DNA from: Sulfurimonas sp.
GTDB taxonomy: Bacteria; Campylobacterota; Campylobacteria; Campylobacterales; Sulfurimonadaceae
NCBI GenBank assembly: GCA_022712845.1
Contig: JAFLJV010000196.1
Coordinates: 1-10,225 of the forward strand
Reading direction: 5' to 3'
DNA length: 10,225 nt
Part shown: one piece after another, positions 1-6,805 of the stretch
Layout: each line of letters begins with the position of its first letter
Numbering within the stretch: the stretch's first letter is position 1
The notes under the pieces: model-generated
Told to the model about the DNA's origin: nothing
The model's input: only the letters and a program-made list of their open reading frames with translations
The model's database searches: none
Translations under genes and position numbers: made by a program

Positions 1-375
1 TGCTCTTTGTAATTTTTTATAATCATATAAGGAACCAATTTTAATCTGAACAACTGTATCCATAATCTCTTTATCATTCTCTTTCCAACCTTTTAGTTCT
101 ATCTGAGAAATCAATGGTTTTTCTTTAAAGTGATATGTTAATGTTTCTCCATCAATATCAATCCAAATATCTCTAAAATAACCTTGTTCAAAATATTTTT
201 TAATTGATTTATCTAAAATCTCATTATCAACTTCATCACCTACATTAAACTCTAACATTCTTAATGCTACTGATTCTGATATATGAACTAATCCATCATA
301 TTTTATTAACTTTATTGTGTATGCAGATAAATTAACTGCTAAAATTGTTAGTAATGTTGCTAAAAAAATTCTCAT
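1..375 (-). CDS. bamA: BamA outer-membrane assembly factor, N-terminal part (cut by window edge)
   Basis: BamA (Omp85) is the central beta-barrel of the machine that folds and inserts outer-membrane proteins. Its periplasmic POTRA domains receive the clients. I translated the minus strand from the ATG at 375-373; the frame stays open for 125 codons to the window edge, so the gene is partial. Residues 1-18 are a signal peptide (MRIFLATLLTILAVNLSA). Residues 21-87 form POTRA 1, including LRMLEFNVGDEVD and the typical YFEQGYFRDIWID strand-helix signature. POTRA 2 starts at KPLISQIELKGW (about residue 86), where most homologues read ELKGN. The rest of the POTRAs and the barrel lie outside the window. 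A divergent bamA-tyrA pair is, from memory, also present in Campylobacter jejuni. A weak TGGAAA sits upstream as ribosome binding site. The family is secure; TamA-like relatives are less likely given the position next to tyrA. Confidence 0.9.
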   Translation of the reverse strand, partial: MRIFLATLLTILAVNLSAYTIKLIKYDGLVHISESVALRMLEFNVGDEVDNEILDKSIKKYFEQGYFRDIWIDIDGETLTYHFKEKPLISQIELKGWKENDKEIMDTVVQIKIGSLYDYKKLQRA

Positions 376-444
376 TAAATTTCCATATATAGTAAAATAA
401 GAAAAGATTTTACCTTTTATGTGGTTAATATTAAGTAAATTCTG

Positions 445-450
445 TATAAT
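445..450 (+). promoter_or_regulatory. Probable -10 element of tyrA promoter
   Basis: A perfect TATAAT lies 30 bases before the tyrA ATG, which would put the transcript start near 457 and leave a leader of about 24 bases. The -35 region 17 bp upstream (TGGTTA, 422-427) matches consensus poorly, as is common in Campylobacterota. The gap from 376 to 480 must also hold the bamA promoter; a TAAAAT on the minus strand (412-407) is a weak candidate for its -10. Confidence 0.45.
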
Positions 451-480
451 TTTAGAAATTTAATATTTAAAGATGCAGAT

Positions 481-1311
481 ATGAATATTGTAATTATTGG
501 TTTAGGCCTTATGGGTGGCTCACTTGCTCTAAGTCTAAAAAAACTTGATTTCATTGATACTATTGTTGGATATGACCATAATAAGCTTCACCAAGTTGAA
601 GCTATGAAGCTTAATCTTGTTGATAAAATCATAGATTTTAATGAAATCAAAGATTATAGTGTTATTTTTCTTGCAATTCCTGTTGATGGGATAATATCAA
701 TACTTAAGAATCTAACCAACATTTCTAAAGATACAACTATTATTGATTTAGGTAGTACAAAGTCTAAAATTATATCTTCAATACCACAAAATATAAGAAA
801 AAATTTTGTGGCTGCTCATCCAATGACAGGAACTGAAAATTTTGGACCATATGCAGCTATTGAAGAACTTTATGAAGATAAAGTTGTAGTACTTTGTGAT
901 TTAGAAGACAGTGCTGAGATACAAACCAAAGTTGCAAAAAAAATATTCAAAGCACTAGGGATGAAAAAATATTTTATGAGTGCAAGTGAACATGATCGTC
1001 ATGCTGCTTTTATATCTCATATGCCTCATGCTATCTCTTATTCAATTGCAAATACTGTTATGAATCAAGAAAATAAAAGTGATATTTTAGCCCTCGCAGC
1101 TGGTGGTTTTCGCTCCATGAGTCGTCTTGCAAAAAGTTCTGCCAATATGTGGGAAGATATCTTTAGACAAAACAAAATAAATCTTCTTGAAGCGATAGAA
1201 CTTTTTGAAGATGAACTTAAACTTCTTAAGAAAAATATTAAAGAAGAAAACTGGGATGAATTAAATAAAAATATACAAAGCAGCAATAAACTTCACGATA
1301 TTTTAGATTAA
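481..1311 (+). CDS. tyrA: Prephenate dehydrogenase
   Basis: Catalyses the NAD(P)-dependent oxidative decarboxylation of prephenate to 4-hydroxyphenylpyruvate in tyrosine synthesis (cytoplasm). An arogenate-specific enzyme cannot be excluded. The N-terminal Rossmann fold shows GLGLMGGS (residues 7-14) and an acidic D32 at the end of strand 2, which favours NAD over NADP. FLAIPV (63-68) and DLGSTK (89-94) follow. The family active-site block is HPMTGTENFGP (113-123), with H113 as the likely catalytic histidine. The helical domain has HDRHAAFISHMPHAIS (171-186) and AGGFRSMSRLAKSSANMW (207-224), including substrate-binding arginine candidates R211 and R215. At 276 residues it is a stand-alone enzyme with neither a chorismate mutase fusion nor a C-terminal ACT domain, so no built-in tyrosine feedback domain is visible. 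The ATG at 481 starts exactly at the Rossmann strand, so no earlier start is needed. The stop is only 3 bp from the convergent batD stop. Confidence 0.95.
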   Translation: MNIVIIGLGLMGGSLALSLKKLDFIDTIVGYDHNKLHQVEAMKLNLVDKIIDFNEIKDYSVIFLAIPVDGIISILKNLTNISKDTTIIDLGSTKSKIISSIPQNIRKNFVAAHPMTGTENFGPYAAIEELYEDKVVVLCDLEDSAEIQTKVAKKIFKALGMKKYFMSASEHDRHAAFISHMPHAISYSIANTVMNQENKSDILALAAGGFRSMSRLAKSSANMWEDIFRQNKINLLEAIELFEDELKLLKKNIKEENWDELNKNIQSSNKLHDILD

Positions 1312-1314
1312 TTT

Positions 1315-2730
1315 CTACTTTATATCATACCGCTTCAGTACTTCTTTTAAAACTTTTTTATCATACTCTTCTTTTTTATTTGCATAAATATTATTCTCTA
1401 AAATACCTACTATTTTCTTAACCTCATTATCATCTTTATAAGGTAGTAGTTTCATTAAAAGCATTTTTGGATCTTTTATAGAAATACCGTTTTGTTTTTT
1501 ACTTTTTCTAAAAGATTTAAGTAACATAAGTAAAATTCCTGATATAAGTCCAATTATAAAAGTTATGATAAGTGTAATTTTATCAAGTTCTATTGTTTCA
1601 TTATTTTCTTGAACTATTTTTTTTGAATCTTCTCTTTTTACTATAAGTTCTTCTTTAGGTCTAGAGTTTTTTACTTTTATATCTATCTTTTTTGTTGAGA
1701 TTATTTTTATCTCTTTTGTTTTAGAATCAAAATATTTTAATGTAAATGTTGGCACACTAAAATCTTTTTCTGATATTAAAGCTATTTTTTGTGTAAGTTT
1801 TGTATCTTTTATTTCCATCTTTTCATCAAATACACTAACACCATCTATGTAAGGCTTAAAACTTTTAACATCCTCTAAATTACCTAAACCAGAAATTTCA
1901 ATTGTTATATTAATAGCTTCATTTGCATCCACTTCTTTTTTATCTACTTTTACTTTAATTGAAAAATCACCTACTAAATCAACACCATTTGGGAGAGGCT
2001 TTATATTGACATCTAATCCATTTGAAAAATATGTTTTCCACTTTACAGTAGGAGACCAATCACCCCAACTATTTGTTCTAGCAGTTCTTGAAGCTATTCT
2101 CATATGTGCTTTTTGTATATTTAATTTTCCAACTCTTTGTGGGGCAAGAGTATAAACAATTGTAGTAAAAACAAAATTAGCATTATTTATTCTTTTTGGT
2201 TTTGATTCTTTTTTTATCCAAAAACCTTTGAATTTTGGTGGTAAAAATTCACTATCTAATGCCTCTGCATCTATTTTTTGTTTAAATAAAAGAGTTACAT
2301 TAAAACTCTCACCAACATATAGCTCTTTTTTAGAACTCTCTAGTATCAGTTGAAAGTTTTTATCTTTTGCTCCTGTGACAGGTTTAACCTCTATATATAT
2401 CGCATTACTAAACTCAGCTTTATCATCTATTTCAATCTCTATAGGTTTTATTTTACAACTTTTTTGAGGTATAAATTTATAACTTAGTATGTATCTTTTT
2501 CTAATATTTCCATTAACTATATTAACACTTGTTTGTGAGCTAGTAGATATTACATCTGTGTCACATAATCTTTGTATATTTGGTCTTGATATATTATCAC
2601 CTGAGATTTCTAAAGAGTAAGTAACCATATCTCCAAGCTCTACACTCTTATAATCAACTGTAGCTACCACTTTTGCTTGAATTATATATGGTATTAATAA
2701 TAGTAAAAACAGTTTAATAATATTGTTCAT
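1315..2730 (-). CDS. batD: BatD-family periplasmic/membrane protein
   Basis: BatD belongs to the MoxR/Bat (Bacteroides aerotolerance) gene set. Its biochemical role is unknown, but it is thought to act in the periplasm with BatA and BatB. Residues 1-19 are a signal peptide ending IIQA. Residues 20-380 form a run of beta-rich, Ig-like segments with BatD landmarks: VDYKSVELGDMVTYSLEISG (25-44), LYVGESFNVTLLF (137-149), VNIKPLPNGVDLVGDFSIKV (241-260) and EAINITIEISGLGNLED (271-287). A transmembrane helix at about 384-405 is followed by a basic RKSKK stop-transfer. A cytoplasmic helical tail of about 60 residues ends the protein. C56 and C92 could form a disulfide. It is the last gene of the cluster, 24 bp after batB/C, with a clear AAGGA six bases before the ATG. 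No terminator hairpin is visible after it. Length (471) is in the family range. Confidence 0.88.
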   Translation of the reverse strand: MNNIIKLFLLLLIPYIIQAKVVATVDYKSVELGDMVTYSLEISGDNISRPNIQRLCDTDVISTSSQTSVNIVNGNIRKRYILSYKFIPQKSCKIKPIEIEIDDKAEFSNAIYIEVKPVTGAKDKNFQLILESSKKELYVGESFNVTLLFKQKIDAEALDSEFLPPKFKGFWIKKESKPKRINNANFVFTTIVYTLAPQRVGKLNIQKAHMRIASRTARTNSWGDWSPTVKWKTYFSNGLDVNIKPLPNGVDLVGDFSIKVKVDKKEVDANEAINITIEISGLGNLEDVKSFKPYIDGVSVFDEKMEIKDTKLTQKIALISEKDFSVPTFTLKYFDSKTKEIKIISTKKIDIKVKNSRPKEELIVKREDSKKIVQENNETIELDKITLIITFIIGLISGILLMLLKSFRKSKKQNGISIKDPKMLLMKLLPYKDDNEVKKIVGILENNIYANKKEEYDKKVLKEVLKRYDIK

Positions 2731-2754
2731 TTTTTTCCTTCGTGTAAATCATGG

Positions 2755-4632
2755 CTACCATGGTTTTTCATCGTCATTATAATTTTTTTGCGTTTTATCA
2801 TTATTTAACTGATAAAGGTAAGTATTTTTATTCATATTAAGCTGTTTTATCCATTTTTTCTCTTCAGCTTCACTCATTGTTTGATTTTTTAATTCTTTTG
2901 GAGCTGTATCTGAATCTTTTTCACCTTTTTTCTTATCTTTATCTATCTCTTTGATACTCTCTTTTTTAGCATCTTCTTTATCTTTATCATCTTTACTTTT
3001 AGAATCTTCATCTTTTTTACCCTTCATGTCATCAGAACTTTTTTCTTTATCTTTAGAACTCTCACTTTTGGAGCTATCACCTTCATCTTTTGATTCATTT
3101 TTTTCATCTGAACTTTTATCTTGTTTTTCATCAGATTCTTTTTTTTCACCATCTTTTGAATCTTTAGAATCTGAATCTTTTTTATCTTTATCTTCATTTT
3201 TCTCATCAGAGTCTTTATCTGAATCTTTAGAATCTTTTTTTTGTTTTTCTAAAAACTTTTTGACAGCTTCTAAATTTTCTCTCGTTTCTTTATCTTCTTG
3301 TATTTTTAAAGATTTTTCATAAGATTCTATTGCTTTTTTGAGAGCATCTTTTCCAGCATCTTTTACATAAGCATTTCCCAAATTTGAGTAGTTTTTTGCT
3401 CTTGATTCTTTAGTATCAAAAGCTGCATTTTTATAAAGTTCTATTGCATCTTTATATTTTTTTTGTTTATATAATGAGTTTGCTGCATTATAACGACTCT
3501 CACCATTTTCACTTTTATCTGCATGCTCTTTATAAAGTTCTCCTGACTTTTCAAACTCACCACTTTCATAAGCTTTTTTAGCCTCACTTAGCTCCATAAA
3601 ATCTAATATCCCAGCCTTAGCATCTGGGTTTATAAACAACAAACACAACGCTACTGCTAAAGTATTCCCAACACCTCTTTTACTAAAAGAACTAGTTGCA
3701 ATAAATAAAATCAAAAGTGCTAAACCTAAAGGGTAGTAAAAAAGAGGTGTATACTTTGGTATATCTTCACTATGAAACTCTTTCTCCTCACTTATGCTTG
3801 TTATCTCTTTTAACATTATTTTTATGTCATTAGATGCTGTTGTACTTTGAATATATACACCACCTGTTTTAGTAGCTAGTTCAGAAATCTTTTCATTTAG
3901 TTTTGAGACAATTATATTTCCATTATGTTTTATAAATGTATCATCTTCTAATTTGATTGGAGCCCCTTTTTTAGTTGCTACACCTAAGATAAAAACTATT
4001 ATATTATTCTTTTTTGCCATCTCTATCTCTTGAGAAAAGTCACTTTTATCGCCACCATCACTCAAAATTAGTAGGTATTTTTTCTTTTGCTCTTTTTGTG
4101 TTTTACTTACAACATCTAAAATACTTAGTAAATCAGTTCCTTTTTCTGTTATAGAAGTTGTATCTAATTGACGAAGTAAAAATGCAACTGCTGCTGTATC
4201 AAAACTAAGAGGGGAAACAAGATATGAGTTTTTTGCAAAAGCTACTATACCTATTCTTTCATTTGGTGATTCATCTAAAAGTGTAAGAGCTTTTTGTTTT
4301 GCCATCTCTAAACGATTTGGATATATATCTGTAGCAAGCATTGAGTCTGAAATATCTAGTGCAATCATGATATCAGCACTTTTTGCTTTGACTTTAATAA
4401 TTCCATCTTTTATAACAGGTTGAGCTAAGGCTATAATGATCAACAACCCCATAAACATAAAGAGAGCGTTTCTAGCTTTTAGTGTTAGAGTATTTGCACT
4501 TACTCTTAGTTTATCCATCACTTCTTTTGAGAAAAAATGTTCCTGAGATTCTTTTTGAGTAAGTAAAAGTACAAAAAGAATTATAAATGGAAGTAACATA
4601 TAGTATATAAATTCAGGGTGTAAAAAACTCAA
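2755..4632 (-). CDS. batB: BatB-BatC fusion: VWA domain protein with TPRs and a long charged tail
   Basis: The N-terminal half is BatB. It has membrane helices at about 10-24 and 55-72, then a von Willebrand factor A domain (about 85-280) with an intact MIDAS metal site: D93-x-S95-x-S97, T166 in KGTDLLS and D192 in LILSDGGD. A third helix follows at about 298-314. A second hydrophobic stretch (322-334) ends in AKA (338-340), like a signal peptide, and leads into the BatC half. That half has TPR-type helices at about 345-460 (such as YNAANSLYKQKKYKDAIELY), a Lys/Asp/Ser/Glu-only linker of about 110 residues (464-575) and a conserved-looking end, EEKKWIKQLN to DEKPW. TPRs and VWA domains both mediate protein contacts, consistent with a scaffold in the Bat complex. 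The start is TTG, overlapping the batA stop by 4 bases (TTGA) behind a strong AAAAGGGG site; the next in-frame ATG (codon 12) would cut the first helix. Confidence 0.9.
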   Translation of the reverse strand: MSFLHPEFIYYMLLPFIILFVLLLTQKESQEHFFSKEVMDKLRVSANTLTLKARNALFMFMGLLIIIALAQPVIKDGIIKVKAKSADIMIALDISDSMLATDIYPNRLEMAKQKALTLLDESPNERIGIVAFAKNSYLVSPLSFDTAAVAFLLRQLDTTSITEKGTDLLSILDVVSKTQKEQKKKYLLILSDGGDKSDFSQEIEMAKKNNIIVFILGVATKKGAPIKLEDDTFIKHNGNIIVSKLNEKISELATKTGGVYIQSTTASNDIKIMLKEITSISEEKEFHSEDIPKYTPLFYYPLGLALLILFIATSSFSKRGVGNTLAVALCLLFINPDAKAGILDFMELSEAKKAYESGEFEKSGELYKEHADKSENGESRYNAANSLYKQKKYKDAIELYKNAAFDTKESRAKNYSNLGNAYVKDAGKDALKKAIESYEKSLKIQEDKETRENLEAVKKFLEKQKKDSKDSDKDSDEKNEDKDKKDSDSKDSKDGEKKESDEKQDKSSDEKNESKDEGDSSKSESSKDKEKSSDDMKGKKDEDSKSKDDKDKEDAKKESIKEIDKDKKKGEKDSDTAPKELKNQTMSEAEEKKWIKQLNMNKNTYLYQLNNDKTQKNYNDDEKPW

Positions 4633-5558
4633 TTGTATCCCCTTTTATTTCTAAGTACAATATAGAGTATCAAAGATATTAGTGATATAAATAGTGGAAA
4701 TTGATAATAATAATTCATATAAGTGAAGCTCTCACTTTTTATCTCAGACTTTTCTAGCTCATCTATTTTTTTATAAACTTCTATCAGTTCTGCAGCACTA
4801 GAAGCCCCAAAAGCAACTCCACCACTTTTCTTTGCAATTTCAAGTAATACATTTTTATTGTACTCATGTGGCATACCTATCCCTATCGGATAAACTTTTA
4901 TACCCTCTTTTTTTATCATATCAAGAGCAATATCAAGTGGAATTTTATCTATCTCTGGGGTACTATAACCATCTGTAAGAAGTATTGCTACCTTACTTTT
5001 AGATTCACTCATCTTGAGTAAGTTTGCACCCTGAGCCAAAGATGTATTTAGTGCTGTAAATTTTCCAGCCATTCCAATGTAGAGTTGAGATACTATCTTT
5101 TTTAAGATGTTTTCATCATAAGTGAGAGGTGATGCTATAAATGAGTACTGACCAAAAACAACTAGACCTATATTGTCGTTTTTTCTTTGATTTATAAAAT
5201 CATTAACTATATTTTTAACTACATCAAACCTTGTAAGATGTTCATTGTTTGCATCAAAACCTTGTGCTTTCATAGATTCTGAAGCATCTAAAATCATCGC
5301 TATTTCATACCCATCTTTTGGCTCTATCTCATAAGGTTCATCTTTTACTGGTGACATAAAAGCTAGTATCAAAGTTATAATTCCAAGCCATTTTAAAATG
5401 ATTAAGGTTTTTGATGAAGAAACAGATTGTTTTAAAAACTGTGCAGTATGAGGAAAATAAATCGATGGTAGTTTCATCTTACAAAATTTTGCACAAATAA
5501 GAAACACTAAAACTATTAATCCAAAAAGAGGATACTCAAAATAGACTCCATCAAACAT
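4629..5558 (-). CDS. batA: BatA: membrane-anchored VWA domain protein
   Basis: Membrane partner of BatB in the MoxR/Bat system. Helices lie at about 11-25 and 52-69, a VWA domain at about 84-270 and a C-terminal helix at about 288-303 followed by RNKRGYN. The N-terminal pair followed by VWA and a final helix is the standard BatA layout. The MIDAS site looks complete: D91-A-S93-E-S95 in MILDASESM, T168 in GKFTAL (many homologues read GxGTA) and D196 in LLTDGYS. Such a site normally holds Mg or Mn and completes its coordination with an acidic residue of a partner protein. The gene overlaps its upstream neighbour by 8 bases and batB/C by 4, so the three are almost certainly co-translated. A GAGG about 10 bases before the ATG at 5558 serves as ribosome binding site. 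Length (309) fits the family. Confidence 0.92.
   Translation of the reverse strand: MFDGVYFEYPLFGLIVLVFLICAKFCKMKLPSIYFPHTAQFLKQSVSSSKTLIILKWLGIITLILAFMSPVKDEPYEIEPKDGYEIAMILDASESMKAQGFDANNEHLTRFDVVKNIVNDFINQRKNDNIGLVVFGQYSFIASPLTYDENILKKIVSQLYIGMAGKFTALNTSLAQGANLLKMSESKSKVAILLTDGYSTPEIDKIPLDIALDMIKKEGIKVYPIGIGMPHEYNKNVLLEIAKKSGGVAFGASSAAELIEVYKKIDELEKSEIKSESFTYMNYYYQFPLFISLISLILYIVLRNKRGYN
4639..4646 (-). promoter_or_regulatory. Ribosome binding site that fixes the TTG start of batB/C
   Basis: On the minus strand AAAAGGGG ends six bases before the TTG at 4632-4630, inside the last codons of batA. This is the best Shine-Dalgarno match in the bat cluster. It supports a TTG start and translational coupling with batA. 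Confidence 0.7.
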
Positions 5559-5967
5559 CTATCATATCCTCATATAGTTTTATATATCCAAGAGTCTCAC
5601 CATCAAACTCTACAACCTCTTTTTTATATTTATATGTTGCAAGTCTATTTGTTATATTTTCAAACATCTCTTGATGTCTTAGGCTATCATCTCTAAATGT
5701 TACTCCATATCTTGTTATAGCATAAGCACTATGTTTTGTATCACTTAAATCTAATGATCTTAATAACCCTATATGCTCTTTTCTTATATTAAAAGCATTT
5801 CTTTGTTTAATCCACATATATATAAGATAACTAACTCCAAGTATCAATAAAAATAGAACAAAACTCAATCCTAAAAAATAGTAAAAAGAGTACTCTTGAA
5901 CCTCAAGGATAGGTTTTATATCATGTAATTTAATATCAAAAGTTTGAGGAGTTTGTTGTGGATTCAT
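5551..5967 (-). CDS. Small single-pass membrane protein of the Bat cluster (DUF4381 position)
   Basis: A 138-residue protein with one transmembrane helix at about 29-52. It is flanked by a short N-terminal arm (FDIKLHDIKPILEV, 10-23) and a C-terminal domain of about 85 residues. Basic residues just after the helix (K54, R56, R62, K63) suggest N-out/C-in topology, so the C-terminal domain would meet MoxR and DUF58 in the cytoplasm. ITRYGVTF (84-91) and ATYKYKKEVVEF (110-121) look like conserved cores, but I do not know a function. Gene position, size and the pattern of an N-terminal 'D-I' arm, helix and small domain match DUF4381 proteins between DUF58 and BatA in other bacteria. The sequence itself is divergent, so the family assignment is by context. 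The start ATG abuts the DUF58 stop codon with no gap, and the 3' end overlaps batA by 8 bases. Confidence 0.75.
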   Translation of the reverse strand: MNPQQTPQTFDIKLHDIKPILEVQEYSFYYFLGLSFVLFLLILGVSYLIYMWIKQRNAFNIRKEHIGLLRSLDLSDTKHSAYAITRYGVTFRDDSLRHQEMFENITNRLATYKYKKEVVEFDGETLGYIKLYEDMIDV

Positions 5968-6798
5968 TTATCTACTCTCAAATAATCTGCGAAGCTCTAC
6001 ACTTGCAAGTGAGTCTGTATATATCTTTGTAAACTTCACTTGATGACGACGAAATGTATCATAAAGTTTATGATCGTGTTCATATACTTTTTTAACATAG
6101 GCTTTTATACTTGAAGAGTTAAAATCTCCCTCTAAAGTTGCCCCACTCTCTGGGTCAACTAAAGATGCAAAACCCATTTCAGGTGGACGCTCTTCTAACT
6201 TGTCTCTAACTATGATGGAGATAACCTCATGTTTTTTAGCAAGCAGTCTAAAATCAGGAATCTCAAAATAATCACCTACTACTAATATAAGTGACTTTCT
6301 TTTTAATCTTTTATATAAAGTATCTGCTATAACTTTAAAATCAACTTTTTTATTTACTGCACTAAAATTTAAAATCTCATCAACACTTTTTTTAATTTGA
6401 TGTAATTTTTTGCTAGGTTTTGAGTTTGTTATCATCTCATCTGTAAAAATATATGAACTTAACAGATCCCCATTTTTAATCGTTGAATAACTAAGGAGTG
6501 CTACTATCTCAGCAATAGATTCTTGTTTAAATTTTTTAGAACCAAAGTGTACACTTCCATTTAAGACAGAGACTAAGACTATGTTTAGTTCCCTCTCTTC
6601 ACGAAATATCTTTATATATGGTCGCTGCATCTTAGCTGTGATATTCCAGTCAATATGACGAATATCATCACCTGCCATATACTCACGAAGCTCTATAAAG
6701 TCATAACCCTCACCAACAAAGATAGAAGGATTATTACCGACCATTTCGCTAAAGACTTGTCGTCTTGCACGAACTAAAATTTTTTGTAACTTGCTCAT
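5968..6798 (-). CDS. DUF58 family protein (VWA-like, MoxR-associated)
   Basis: DUF58 proteins accompany MoxR ATPases and are regarded as VWA-like adaptor or client proteins of the AAA+ ring. The family signature is clear: VGEGYDFIELREYMAGDDIR (28-47) followed by HIDWNITAKMQRPYIKIFRE (48-67). The VWA-like part runs from about 70 to 262. The position where family members usually carry D-x-S-x-S before the FG pair reads V78-L-N80-G-S82 (then VHFGS), so the first metal-binding aspartate and first serine are gone. D176 in VVGDYFE is retained in a later loop. No membrane helix is visible, so it should be cytoplasmic, although many longer DUF58 proteins have two N-terminal helices. It lies 7 bp after moxR and directly abuts the next gene. 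A TAGGT lies 6 bases before the ATG. Confidence 0.9.
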   Translation of the reverse strand: MSKLQKILVRARRQVFSEMVGNNPSIFVGEGYDFIELREYMAGDDIRHIDWNITAKMQRPYIKIFREERELNIVLVSVLNGSVHFGSKKFKQESIAEIVALLSYSTIKNGDLLSSYIFTDEMITNSKPSKKLHQIKKSVDEILNFSAVNKKVDFKVIADTLYKRLKRKSLILVVGDYFEIPDFRLLAKKHEVISIIVRDKLEERPPEMGFASLVDPESGATLEGDFNSSSIKAYVKKVYEHDHKLYDTFRRHQVKFTKIYTDSLASVELRRLFESR

Positions 6799-6805
6799 TA
6801 AAAAC

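Noticed and set aside
392..413. GTAAAAT ... ATTTTAC inverted repeat between bamA and tyrA.
   Set aside because: Seven AT-rich pairs with an 8-base spacer are easily found by chance at this base composition; no further support.
473..484. ATG at 473 giving a tiny frame (ATG CAG ATA TGA) overlapping the tyrA start, as a leader peptide.
   Set aside because: Three codons, no tyrosine codons and no hairpin around it, so no sign of attenuation.
2750..2762. CATGG-CTA-CCATG inverted repeat across the batB/C stop codon, as a possible terminator.
   Set aside because: Only 5 bp and no T-run on the coding strand; batD follows 24 bp on with a good ribosome site, so readthrough is expected.
2951..3322. 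Open frame of 123 codons on the plus strand, rich in Ser, Leu and Phe.
   Set aside because: It is the complement of the purine-rich BatB/C linker; its composition is a by-product of that repeat and it has no ribosome site.
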